Shown: one piece after another, positions 1-6,763 of the stretch
Position numbering within the stretch: position 1 is the first letter of the stretch
Layout: each line of letters opens with the position of its first letter
Assembly (NCBI GenBank): GCA_002688155.1
Contig: NZCH01000052.1
Coordinates: 1-15,338 of the forward strand
Length of the DNA: 15,338 nucleotides
DNA from: Phycisphaerae bacterium
GTDB taxonomy: Bacteria; Planctomycetota; Phycisphaerae; Phycisphaerales; Phycisphaeraceae
Direction of reading: 5' to 3'
Notes under the pieces: model-generated
Told to the model about the DNA's origin: nothing
The model's input: the letters and a program-made list of their open reading frames with translations, nothing else
The model's database searches: none
Made by a program: the position numbers and the translations under genes

Positions 1-137
1 ATGAGATGATCGCGCAGGTCCACGTCGATAATGTGTGAGCCCGTTGGCGCCGCCGACAACAGCACGCGCCGCTCAAGTAGCTCGAGTCCGACCCAGTGCG
101 TTGCGCGTGGCCTGGTTGATCGCTGCACTGCCATCAT
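1..137 (-). CDS. LEPR-XLL-type N-terminus of a probable large secreted/surface protein (partial)
   Basis: This is a partial gene whose first 45 codons are visible; it continues off the left edge of the window. From the double ATG at 137 the protein starts MMAVQRSTRPRATHW, followed at residues 18-29 by LELLERRVLLSA. That core matches the pattern [LF]E-x-LE-x-R-x-LLSA of the LEPR-XLL segment, found near the N-terminus of many large planctomycete proteins thought to be exported. The basic stretch before it (three Arg within residues 6-11) and the hydrophobic VLLSAA fit an export-type N-terminus. The frame stays open upstream of 137, so the exact start is uncertain, and no strong Shine-Dalgarno sequence is seen. 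The gene lies 83 bp downstream of the epimerase gene on the same strand. Its function cannot be told from this fragment. Confidence 0.6.
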   Translation of the reverse strand, partial: MMAVQRSTRPRATHWVGLELLERRVLLSAAPTGSHIIDVDLRDHL

Positions 138-220
138 CCGCCCGACCGCCGGTGAGGTCCGCTGGTCATGATAGCACGTGGGCACGCCCGGGCGGAGAAT
201 CGCGCGGGCACGCGAATCAC

Positions 221-1186
221 CTAAACGTTCGCGGCAACCTGGTTCAGCCACGCCCATTGTCGCGCGATGCCGTCGGCCAGAGATGTGGCGGGCCGATAGC
301 TAAGGTTGGCCTGACTTTTCGTCAGGTCCGCCCATGTGCGATCGACATCACCGCGTTGCGCAGGTCGCTGTTCGATCTTCGCCGGCTTGCCGACAACCTC
401 TTCAATGACGCCGATCATATCACGCAGCGTGATCGGGTCGTTGCCGCCGAGGTTGTAAATCGCAAAGTCGTCCTCGCGCCGCATCGCCGCGAGAATACCC
501 GTCACGATGTCGTCGACATATGTGTAGTCCCGGCTGGTCGATCCGTCACCGAACATCGGGACCGGCTGATCGTCGCGCACAAGTTTGAGGAACTTGCTGA
601 TCGCCAGGTCCGGCCGTTGCCTGGGACCGAACACGGTAAACAGGCGCAGGCAGGTGACGGGCAATGCGCTCAGGTGGGCGTAGCTGTGGCAAAGCAGTTC
701 GGCGGCACGCTTCGTAGCCGCGTACGGGCTGATCGGATGGCCAACGCGGTCGTCCTCGGCGAACGGAACCTTGTCGTTGTTGCCGTACACGCTGGAACTC
801 GAGGCGAACACGAACTTGTCGACATCGGTCTGCGCGGCGGCGTCGAGCAGGTGCACTGTGCCGTTGACGTTGACCTGCGTGTAGAGCGCCGGGTCCTTAA
901 TGCTGGGGCGCACACCCGCCATCGCGGCAAGGTGCACGACCGTGTCCGGCCGGTGACGTCGAAACATTTCCAGCATCGCGCCGCGGTCTCGAATGTCCGC
1001 CTCTTCGATCGTCACCTCGCCAAGCGGCTGGACCTCGCCGACGTTGCGCCGCTTGTCGGCCGGGTCGTAGAAATCACAGAAGTTGTCAATGCCCACGACC
1101 CGCCGCCCGGCGGCGAGTAGCCGCTGCGTCAGATGCGAGCCAATGAAACCCGCGGCGCCAGTCACGAGAATGGGTCGGTCCGACAT
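221..1186 (-). CDS. NAD-dependent nucleotide-sugar epimerase, UDP-glucuronate 4-epimerase-like
   Basis: This is an extended short-chain dehydrogenase/reductase of 321 aa, a normal length for the family. The start is placed at the ATG giving MSDRPILVTG, because the dinucleotide-binding motif GAAGFIG (residues 10-16) then sits at the usual distance from the N-terminus. An in-frame ATG at 1270 would add 28 residues that resemble nothing. Other landmarks are HLAAMAGVR (85-93), the SSSSVYG catalytic serine region (130-135), the YAATK pair Tyr155/Lys159, LRLFTVFGPRQRPD (180-193) and GDGSTSRDYTYVDD, the signature of hexuronate and hexose 4-epimerases. It likely interconverts UDP-sugars in the cytoplasm for polysaccharide synthesis. 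UDP-glucuronate/UDP-galacturonate is the best guess, but the substrate cannot be fixed from sequence. It is divergent from the TPR gene. Confidence 0.85.
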   Translation of the reverse strand: MSDRPILVTGAAGFIGSHLTQRLLAAGRRVVGIDNFCDFYDPADKRRNVGEVQPLGEVTIEEADIRDRGAMLEMFRRHRPDTVVHLAAMAGVRPSIKDPALYTQVNVNGTVHLLDAAAQTDVDKFVFASSSSVYGNNDKVPFAEDDRVGHPISPYAATKRAAELLCHSYAHLSALPVTCLRLFTVFGPRQRPDLAISKFLKLVRDDQPVPMFGDGSTSRDYTYVDDIVTGILAAMRREDDFAIYNLGGNDPITLRDMIGVIEEVVGKPAKIEQRPAQRGDVDRTWADLTKSQANLSYRPATSLADGIARQWAWLNQVAANV

Positions 1187-1454
1187 GATGATTGCTGCAA
1201 AAGTCGTGATAGACGACGGCCGCTTATCGGTCACAAGCGCGCCGTCACCGATGCACAGCATATCGGCCAAATCCTGTCCATGCTGTTACACAATTACATT
1301 GTCGCGATGGCGTGTATTGTTCGCCGGCAACCCACCTGCTGTCTACGTCGATCTGAGTCAGTGTGTTCGTGGGACCGGTGACATATGTGGCGTTGGAGCG
1401 ATGAAGCCCCTGCTATAATCGCCGGGCGTTTCCCGCTGAACCGGGGCACTCTTT
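1187..1454. other. Divergent intergenic region, epimerase / TPR gene
   Basis: This 268-bp spacer separates two divergent genes and must hold promoters for both. A convincing promoter is visible only for the plus-strand TPR gene (1393-1419). A short inverted repeat (ACAAT-TAC-ATTGT, 1290-1302) lies in the half nearer the epimerase. Its minus-strand TGTAAT could serve as a -10 element, but no acceptable -35 accompanies it. Open frames through the region show no recognisable protein. Confidence 0.5.
1393..1419 (+). promoter_or_regulatory. Extended -10 sigma-70-type promoter for the TPR gene
   Basis: A perfect TATAAT (1414-1419) is preceded by TGC, forming an extended -10 element (TGnTATAAT). 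A TTGGAG at 1393-1398 is a possible -35 element with a short 15-bp spacer. The element ends 35 nt before the ATG of the TPR gene, giving a leader of roughly 28 nt. In DNA this rich in GC a perfect extended -10 is unlikely to be chance. Confidence 0.6.
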
Positions 1455-2717
1455 ATGGAATCTTCACTTCTTCGCGCGCAGAAGCTGCTCGAACAGCGGC
1501 GGTATGACCTGGCCGAGCGCGAGTTGCGGCAGGTGCTCGAGCATCAGCCGAATCACGCGGGTGCGCACGCGATGCTCGCGTTGTGCCATTCCCAGGCCAG
1601 GCGTCACGACGAGGCAATCGCGGAAAGCCGCCAGGCGGTCGGTCTTGCGCCCGATGACGCTTACGTCCACTACATCCACAGCGTCGTTCTGCACGATGCC
1701 GGGCAGTACAGGCAATCGCGTCAGGCGGTTGACCAGGCGATCGCGATCAATCCGACAAACGCAGATTACTTTGCACTTCTGGCCAGCCTGTTCGTCACGG
1801 GTGAGCGCTGGAAGGACGCCGCCGAGTCGGCGCGCAAAGGGCTGGCGCTCTTTGCCGAGCACGTGGACTGCAAAAACATTCTTGCGATCGCGCAGGTGCA
1901 TCTCGGGCAGCGGGACGAGGCGCGCACGACCATTCGTGGTGCGCTTGGCGAGGATCCGGATAATCCGCTCACACACGCAAATCAAGGGTGGGCCTACCTG
2001 CATGAGAATCAGCCCAAGAAGGCTCTGGAACATTTTCGCGAAGCGCTTCGGCTGGGTCCGGGCAACGAATGGGCCAAAGCCGGGCTCGTCGAGGGGCTCA
2101 AGGCGCGCAATCCGATTTATCGCCTGCTGCTGGCGTACTTCCTGTGGATGAGCCGCCTGGACGGGCGCGTGCGCATGGGTTTGATCATCGGAGCATACGT
2201 GCTGTACCGCGTTATGCGCGGCGTGGCGGAGTCGGTGCCCGAGAGTATGCCGTTCATCATGCCGTTCTTGATCCTCTACATCGCGTTTGTCGTGCTGTCG
2301 TGGCTGGGGGCGCCCTTCTTTAACCTCCTGCTTCGGCTCAACAAGTACGGGCGATACGCGCTGAATCGGACGCAACGCATTCAAAGCAACGCATTTGGCG
2401 CCATGCTCTTACTAACGATTCTGTGCGCGGTCGGCTGGCTCGTGTTTCGCGTCGAGGAGTGGGCATTCGTGGCATTGAGTGCTTTCCTCATGTCGATCGT
2501 CGTCGTGAGCGCACTGGGGATGGGCGCAAACTTCAAGGGCAGGCAGGGCTGGCACATGTTTGCATGTGCGCTGGGTGTGATTGCAGCAGGCGAGGTCGCC
2601 GCGTTCGCGATCGGCGCAAATTCATGGGGCGTTGCGATGTTTTACGCGTTTGTACTGGGTGTCTTTGGCTTTACGATCGGCGTCAACTTCGCGGGCGCGC
2701 GGCGCACGCAAGTGTGA
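1455..2717 (+). CDS. TPR-repeat protein with C-terminal multi-pass membrane domain
   Basis: This 420-aa protein has two halves. Residues 2-215 are a run of about six tetratricopeptide repeats, for example LLEQRRYDLAERELRQVL (11-28), YRQSRQAVDQAIAINP (85-100) and KKALEHFREALRLGP (188-202). Residues about 221-413 are hydrophobic, with roughly five to six membrane segments near 222-252, 266-290, 311-331, 336-358, 366-387 and 391-413. There is no N-terminal signal peptide, so the TPR half probably faces the cytoplasm and recruits a partner to the membrane. No enzymatic motif is visible and I do not recognise a named family. The metallophosphoesterase/HAD fusion gene starts 65 bp downstream on the same strand, which hints at a functional link but does not prove one. 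Confidence 0.8.
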   Translation: MESSLLRAQKLLEQRRYDLAERELRQVLEHQPNHAGAHAMLALCHSQARRHDEAIAESRQAVGLAPDDAYVHYIHSVVLHDAGQYRQSRQAVDQAIAINPTNADYFALLASLFVTGERWKDAAESARKGLALFAEHVDCKNILAIAQVHLGQRDEARTTIRGALGEDPDNPLTHANQGWAYLHENQPKKALEHFREALRLGPGNEWAKAGLVEGLKARNPIYRLLLAYFLWMSRLDGRVRMGLIIGAYVLYRVMRGVAESVPESMPFIMPFLILYIAFVVLSWLGAPFFNLLLRLNKYGRYALNRTQRIQSNAFGAMLLLTILCAVGWLVFRVEEWAFVALSAFLMSIVVVSALGMGANFKGRQGWHMFACALGVIAAGEVAAFAIGANSWGVAMFYAFVLGVFGFTIGVNFAGARRTQV

Positions 2718-2766
2718 GGGTCGCTCTCACGCATGCTTTAGAACAAGGGAACCGTCACCGGGTCGC

Positions 2767-2772
2767 TATAAT
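2767..2772 (+). promoter_or_regulatory. TATAAT -10 element close to the metallophosphoesterase start codon
   Basis: A perfect TATAAT lies only 10 nt before the ATG at 2783. A transcript from it would start about 7 nt downstream, leaving almost no 5' leader. No Shine-Dalgarno sequence is present, which fits leaderless translation. No convincing -35 hexamer was found at 16-18 bp spacing, so the call rests on the -10 element alone. Confidence 0.35.
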
Positions 2773-2782
2773 CCGCAATCAC

Positions 2783-4081
2783 ATGGCACGTGACCCCTTC
2801 ACGGTTGTACAGCTTTCCGACCTGCATCTGAACCCGAAGGTGCAACGTTCGATTGACTGCCTGTCGCATCTGCGTCAGCGCGTCGGCGCGATCGGTCCGG
2901 ACCTGATGGTCGTGACCGGCGACGTCACGAACGACGGATTTCGTGATACCGATTCGTTCGCGTGGGCCCGACATGAGTTGGAGCGGTTCGGCGTTCCCAT
3001 GCACGTCGTGCCCGGCAACCACGACGTGGGTGCCGCGGCGGTGCTCAACCGCCTAATCACCCACGATCCGTCGGGCGATGTGCGTAAGGAACATGTCGAT
3101 GCCTGGCTCGACGTGTACGAGGCGGACCGATTCGCCGTGCAGCACGGCCGGTGGACGCTGATCGGCCTGAACTCACAGATCATGGGCGCCGGGCTCATCG
3201 ACGCGGAGCGCCGGCAACTCGAATGGCTTGACCGCAAAATCTCCGCCATGCAGGTCGCCGATCAGAATGTCGCTGTGTTCATGCACACCCTGCCTTACAT
3301 GCGCTCGCCCGACGAACAAATCGATGACATGAGCGCGTACTGGAGCATCCCGCCGTCAGCGCTGCAGGTGCTCATGCAGCGGTTGCAGAACGTGAACCTG
3401 CGACTGTTCGCGACAGGCCACGTGCATTGGTACGCATCATTCTTGCGCGACCCGGTCCAGCATGTCTGGTGCCCGTCGATGACCATGGCCATCGACGATC
3501 CAAAGTTTCCGCGCGGCGGCGACAAGATCGGGTTCGTGCTGCACACGTTTGAAGATGAGACGATGTCGCATCAACTCGTCGAGGTGGATATCGAGACCGG
3601 CGAGACCGTGTTGTTTCACCGCAAGAGCCTTGACATTCCCGGGCGGGGAACGCTGGCGTTCGCGAACCTGGCGCTCGACTTTACCGGCACACTCTCGCGA
3701 GACGGGATGTTGCTCCCCGGCGTCGCGCCGCGACTTATTGAGCTGGCCAAGCAGATGCGCATCACGGTCATGACCGCCGACACGTTTGGCAAAGTTGATG
3801 ACGCACTCGCGGACCTCCCCGTCGAAGTGCACATCGTGAAAACCGGGCAGGACAAAGCACGCATGCTTGCCGACCTGAACCCGCAGGTGACCGTGGCAAT
3901 CGGCAACGGGCGCAACGACGTGGCGATGGTACAGGCCGCCGTGCTGGGCATCGCGGTGTGCGGTCCGGAAGGAATGGCCGGCGAACTGATTCGCGTCGCG
4001 GACGTCGTCTGTCGCGACATTCTCGAAGCGCTCGACCTGCTTGTACATCGGTTGCGCATCAAGGCGACGCTGCGCGATTAA
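2783..4081 (+). CDS. Calcineurin-like metallophosphoesterase fused to a HAD / soluble P-type-ATPase-like domain
   Basis: The ATG at 2783 gives 432 aa and places the first metal motif at residue 11. An open frame extends upstream from 2423 but overlaps the TPR gene and is arginine-rich nonsense. Residues 5-220 carry the full class III cyclic-nucleotide-phosphodiesterase metal set: SDLH (Asp13, His15), GDV (Asp47), GNHD (Asn79, His80), MHTL (His168) and GHVH (His213, His215). The likely activity is hydrolysis of a phosphodiester such as cAMP, but the substrate is inferred. Residues about 295-432 form a second domain with DFTGTL (Asp299, similar to the DKTGT phosphorylation motif of P-type ATPases), Thr331, Lys358 and GNGRNDVAM (Asp379). 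That set fits a HAD fold of the soluble P-type-ATPase type. No membrane segment is present. The fusion is unusual. Confidence 0.82.
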   Translation: MARDPFTVVQLSDLHLNPKVQRSIDCLSHLRQRVGAIGPDLMVVTGDVTNDGFRDTDSFAWARHELERFGVPMHVVPGNHDVGAAAVLNRLITHDPSGDVRKEHVDAWLDVYEADRFAVQHGRWTLIGLNSQIMGAGLIDAERRQLEWLDRKISAMQVADQNVAVFMHTLPYMRSPDEQIDDMSAYWSIPPSALQVLMQRLQNVNLRLFATGHVHWYASFLRDPVQHVWCPSMTMAIDDPKFPRGGDKIGFVLHTFEDETMSHQLVEVDIETGETVLFHRKSLDIPGRGTLAFANLALDFTGTLSRDGMLLPGVAPRLIELAKQMRITVMTADTFGKVDDALADLPVEVHIVKTGQDKARMLADLNPQVTVAIGNGRNDVAMVQAAVLGIAVCGPEGMAGELIRVADVVCRDILEALDLLVHRLRIKATLRD

Positions 4082-4103
4082 CCAGACTGCAGGCGTGCGA
4101 GGG

Positions 4104-4132
4104 TTGCCCTGCCCATTCAATCGCGGTACCGT
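4104..4132 (+). promoter_or_regulatory. Possible weak promoter for the DUF3467 gene
   Basis: TTGCCC (4104-4109) and TACCGT (4127-4132) are separated by 17 bp in the 139-bp gap between the metallophosphoesterase gene and the DUF3467 gene. Both hexamers are poor matches to consensus, so this is a tentative call. The gap also lacks a Shine-Dalgarno sequence before the ATG at 4221. Confidence 0.2.
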
Positions 4133-4220
4133 GTAGTCAGCGAACACAGTGGTGGGCCGCGCTCGCTTTGTGCCGCTGGCGCACGATGTCTGACGCCCGT
4201 CAAACACAGAACACGACACA

Positions 4221-5030
4221 ATGAGTGATGACAACACCAACGACGTACCGCTGGACGACCAGTTGCCTGATGGCAGCCAGGGGGGTCAACCGGACCAGGA
4301 CAAGTCGGACAATCCCGACACGATCACGCAGCGGATCAAGCACAATCAGATCAGCGCCCGCGTGCCCGAGCAGGTCGCATCCGGCACGTTCAGCACGGGC
4401 GCAATCGTGCTTCAGGGGCCCAACGAGTTCGTGATTGATTACCTGCTGAGCCTGACGCGCCCGCATCAGGTCGCAGCCCGCGTGATCGTACCCCAGGCCG
4501 TCGTTCCGCAAATGATGACCGCGCTGCGCGACAACATCAGTAAATTCGAAAACCGTTTTGGCGATATCCCTAAACTGCCCAAACCGCCCGAGCAGAAGCG
4601 CAAGCCAACGATCGAGGAGATTTACGAAGAATTGCGCCTGCCCGACGAACGCCTTGCCGGCGTTTACGCCAACGCCGTGCTGATCGGACATTCGGCGTCC
4701 GAATTCAATTTTGACTTCATCGCCAACTTCTTTCCGCGTTCGGCAGTGTCGGCGCGCATCTACATGTCCGCGCCGCACGTGCCCCGCCTGCTCGACACGC
4801 TCGAGCGTTCCTACCAGCAGTTTCAGCAGCGCGTGATCGAGCAGCGTGCAAAACTCCGCCAGGCCATGCAGGCCAAGGCCGCACAGCAGCGCCAGGCGCA
4901 AACCGCACAGTCAACCGACGATCCCAGCACTCCGCCAACCGAGACGTCCTCCACTGATGATGTCCCGCCGGGCGAACCACACGACGACCACGATTCCGGT
5001 GACACGGCGGGCGATAAGAAGTCACAGTGA
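4221..5030 (+). CDS. Protein with two tandem DUF3467 domains and a Gln/acidic C-terminal tail
   Basis: This 269-aa soluble protein begins with an acidic, disordered-looking stretch (1-40). Residues about 43-115 match the small DUF3467 family, with VPEQVASGTFSTGAIV, EFVIDYLL and ALRDNISKFENRFG in family order. Residues about 138-203 repeat the pattern in diverged form: LPDERLAGVYANAVLI, SEFNFDFIANFFP, SARIYMSAPHV and LLDTLERSYQQF. A Gln/Ala-rich probable helix (about 196-230) and a Ser/Thr/Asp-rich tail (231-269) follow. Most DUF3467 proteins known to me are about 100 aa with one domain, so this looks like an internal duplication. The biochemical role of the family is not established. No signal peptide or membrane segment is seen. 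Confidence 0.75.
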   Translation: MSDDNTNDVPLDDQLPDGSQGGQPDQDKSDNPDTITQRIKHNQISARVPEQVASGTFSTGAIVLQGPNEFVIDYLLSLTRPHQVAARVIVPQAVVPQMMTALRDNISKFENRFGDIPKLPKPPEQKRKPTIEEIYEELRLPDERLAGVYANAVLIGHSASEFNFDFIANFFPRSAVSARIYMSAPHVPRLLDTLERSYQQFQQRVIEQRAKLRQAMQAKAAQQRQAQTAQSTDDPSTPPTETSSTDDVPPGEPHDDHDSGDTAGDKKSQ

Positions 5031-5149
5031 AGTCCGGTCGCGTTTGCGGGGAACGAACGCACATTCAATGCCACCAACTGGCTCCATCTCCGAGCTGACG
5101 GATCTTTCCGCCGAGGCGGTGCTCAAGGCTGGTGACGAGTAAGCATTCG

Positions 5150-5167
5150 CATCACCCGTTCGTGATG
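5150..5167 (+). terminator. Small hairpin, possible terminator after the DUF3467 gene
   Basis: CATCAC (5150-5155) and GTGATG (5162-5167) form a perfect 6-bp stem around the 6-nt loop CCGTTC, about 120 bp after the DUF3467 stop codon. No T-tract follows, so intrinsic termination is uncertain. Confidence 0.25.
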
Positions 5168-5567
5168 ACGGCCCCAGGCACTGGCTATCGCGCGACGCAT
5201 GCTCCGCAACGAGTACGGCGCCGGCATGGGCACATGGCTGCACCGCGAGAATGCCCGGGGCTTGCCGGCCACGTTCATGAGCGATGCCATCGCCGGAGTT
5301 CAGTTCGTCGAGGGGGTTGAAAAAGAGCCCGCCAGATCCACCGCCTCATACACAGGATCTGACAATACTTCACTCAGCAGACTAGCTGGACTCATCATCC
5401 GCAGTCTACGGTCAGACACCGCCCTTCCTGATGAAAACAACCAGACCAATGTTAGAGTATGGTGCGGCTTCCACCATGCCGATTGCCGATCGGCGGGTAG
5501 AGCTTTGATTGGAGTAACCGTAACCTCTGGCTCAGATCGATGTTTCGTCATGTGCTGATCTTGGGCA

Positions 5568-5603
5568 GAAGTTGTACCGGCGCGGCACCCACGATACAAC
5601 TTC
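5568..5603. repeat. 9-bp inverted repeat upstream of crcB
   Basis: GAAGTTGTA (5568-5576) is repeated in inverse as TACAACTTC (5595-5603), with 18 bp between the arms. It lies about 70 bp before the crcB start codon. It could be an operator for a dimeric regulator or a hairpin in the crcB leader. Nothing else identifies its role. Confidence 0.45.
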
Positions 5604-5674
5604 CTGACAAAGCCGCTTGACCATTGAGGTCGCTACTGTTTCTTTTCTCCTTGCTGCGAAAAGCGCACTGAACC

Positions 5675-6061
5675 GTGAACCCGGCCTTGAACAGTCTGCT
5701 CGTCTTCGTCGGCGCCGGCATTGGCGCCAACGCACGATATTGGATTGGGCTGTGGTTCGTCCGGCGGTTCGACACTGCGTTCCCCTGGGCGACATTGGTG
5801 ATCAATATTGCGGGGTCGCTGGCGATTGGCATCGCCGTGGGATACATGCTTCAGCAGGGTGATGCGCCGCGCTGGCGGCTGCTGGTTGTGGTCGGACTGC
5901 TCGGGGGATTTACAACGTTCTCGACGTTTTCGAACGAAACGATGGCGATGTTGAACCATGGCGCTTACGGGCGCGCGATTGGATACGTCGCGGCCAGCGT
6001 GGTGCTCGGCGTGGCGGGGTGCTGCTTGGGATGGCTGGCGGGTCGGGCGATTGGTGCGTGA
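5675..6061 (+). CDS. crcB: Fluoride ion channel CrcB/Fluc
   Basis: This small membrane protein of 128 aa is of typical length for the family and starts with GTG. It has four hydrophobic segments and the family landmarks in order: GAGIGANARYW near the N-terminus, WATLVINIAGSLAIG in the second helix, and GLLGGFTTFSTFSNET in the third, which holds the conserved Phe and Thr residues of the pore. CrcB channels work as antiparallel dimers in the inner membrane and export fluoride, protecting enolase and other enzymes. No fluoride riboswitch consensus was recognised upstream, though a 9-bp inverted repeat is present. The gene converges on the mgdD stop codon with a 12-bp gap, which leaves no room for a dedicated terminator. 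Confidence 0.92.
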   Translation: MNPALNSLLVFVGAGIGANARYWIGLWFVRRFDTAFPWATLVINIAGSLAIGIAVGYMLQQGDAPRWRLLVVVGLLGGFTTFSTFSNETMAMLNHGAYGRAIGYVAASVVLGVAGCCLGWLAGRAIGA

Positions 6062-6073
6062 CCGCGGTGCGCA

Positions 6074-6742
6074 TTACGCGAGCTGCGGGTACACGCACGC
6101 GGCGCCGACCACTTTCCCGTTCAGGTCGTGCACGATGTCATCAAGTTGCTGCCACAGGTACGTTGCGTAGCTGGGGTCAAGCCACACACGGTAGCGTGGC
6201 GAGGCATCACCGGACGGCAGGATCATTACATTAACACCGGCGACACGGGTGAGCACGACTTTACCGGGCGGTTCGTTGCGAAAGTTGACGCCGCACGTTT
6301 GCGCGAGCACTTCACGGGCGCGCTTACCGGCGATGATGAACGACGCATCTTCACGCACGATGGGATACACGCCGGGCATCGTGTTGGCGTTGCGCGTGAG
6401 GGCATGGGCGATGTGATCGTACGTTTGTGATTCGATGCCTGACTCGAGAAAAAACTCATCGGCGCCCAGCCGTACAACCAGGCCGTCGTCGAGCGGGCGT
6501 GTGGCGTACGTTTCGTCCAGGGGCGGGGGATCGACGTTCTGCACACGCAGGAACGCCCCGGCGCCGGGACCCTTGACGCCAATCGTGCGAAATGCGCTGA
6601 CATCGCATAAAGCGAGCGTCTTGAGCGCCTCATGCTCGGTGTCCATTTCAACGAATCGCAGTGCGATCGGCGCGTCGTGCAGCGTTCCCCACGATGGGTT
6701 ACGTGCGCTTAGAAGATTGTGAACGGGTGTTTGGCGATTCAT
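6074..6742 (-). CDS. mgdD: N-methylglutamate dehydrogenase / sarcosine oxidase gamma subunit
   Basis: This is the last gene of the mgd operon, 222 aa from the ATG at 6742 (MNRQTPVHNLLSA). A TTG at 6757 would add five residues and is less likely. The protein resembles the gamma subunit (SoxG) of heterotetrameric sarcosine oxidase, with ALCDVSAFRTIGVKGPGAGAFL, LGADEFFLES and PSYATYLWQQL in the expected places. It belongs to the GcvT/YgfZ-like fold and has no catalytic residues of its own. It contacts the alpha subunit and completes the complex. It starts 21 bp after the alpha-subunit stop codon. The symbol follows the NMG pathway assignment supported by the adjacent gmaS and mgs genes; soxG is the equivalent name if the substrate were sarcosine. 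Confidence 0.8.
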   Translation of the reverse strand: MNRQTPVHNLLSARNPSWGTLHDAPIALRFVEMDTEHEALKTLALCDVSAFRTIGVKGPGAGAFLRVQNVDPPPLDETYATRPLDDGLVVRLGADEFFLESGIESQTYDHIAHALTRNANTMPGVYPIVREDASFIIAGKRAREVLAQTCGVNFRNEPPGKVVLTRVAGVNVMILPSGDASPRYRVWLDPSYATYLWQQLDDIVHDLNGKVVGAACVYPQLA

Positions 6743-6763
6743 TGGATCCGTTACCAATCACGA

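Larger units (their letters stand above)
5031..5674. other. Gene-poor stretch of about 640 bp between the DUF3467 gene and crcB
   Basis: No convincing protein gene is found here. A 24-codon frame (5070-5144, MPPTGSISELTDLSAEAVL...) and a 119-codon frame (5199-5558) are open, but they lack ribosome binding sites and recognisable motifs and may be remnants or chance. The part from about 5340 to 5670 is visibly less GC-rich than its surroundings. Structures seen are a CATCAC/GTGATG hairpin (5150-5167), a GCCGATCGGC palindrome (5485-5494) and a 9-bp inverted repeat (5568-5603). No tRNA and no match to the fluoride riboswitch consensus was found. Confidence 0.5.

Noticed and set aside
35..1120. 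Long plus-strand open frame of 361 codons over the epimerase gene
   Set aside because: It is the antisense shadow of a gene with clear SDR motifs; its translation is Arg/Val-rich and resembles no family.
2423..2782. Upstream extension of the metallophosphoesterase frame
   Set aside because: It overlaps the TPR gene in another frame and has Arg-rich, motif-free sequence; family proteins begin just before the SDLH motif.
5199..5558. 119-codon plus-strand frame in the gene-poor stretch
   Set aside because: It has no ribosome binding site, no recognisable motif and irregular composition; kept only as part of the region description.
5401..5674. Fluoride riboswitch upstream of crcB
   Set aside because: A CTGATGA-like string occurs near 5428, but the accompanying GGCGATGG and pairing partners of the consensus are absent.
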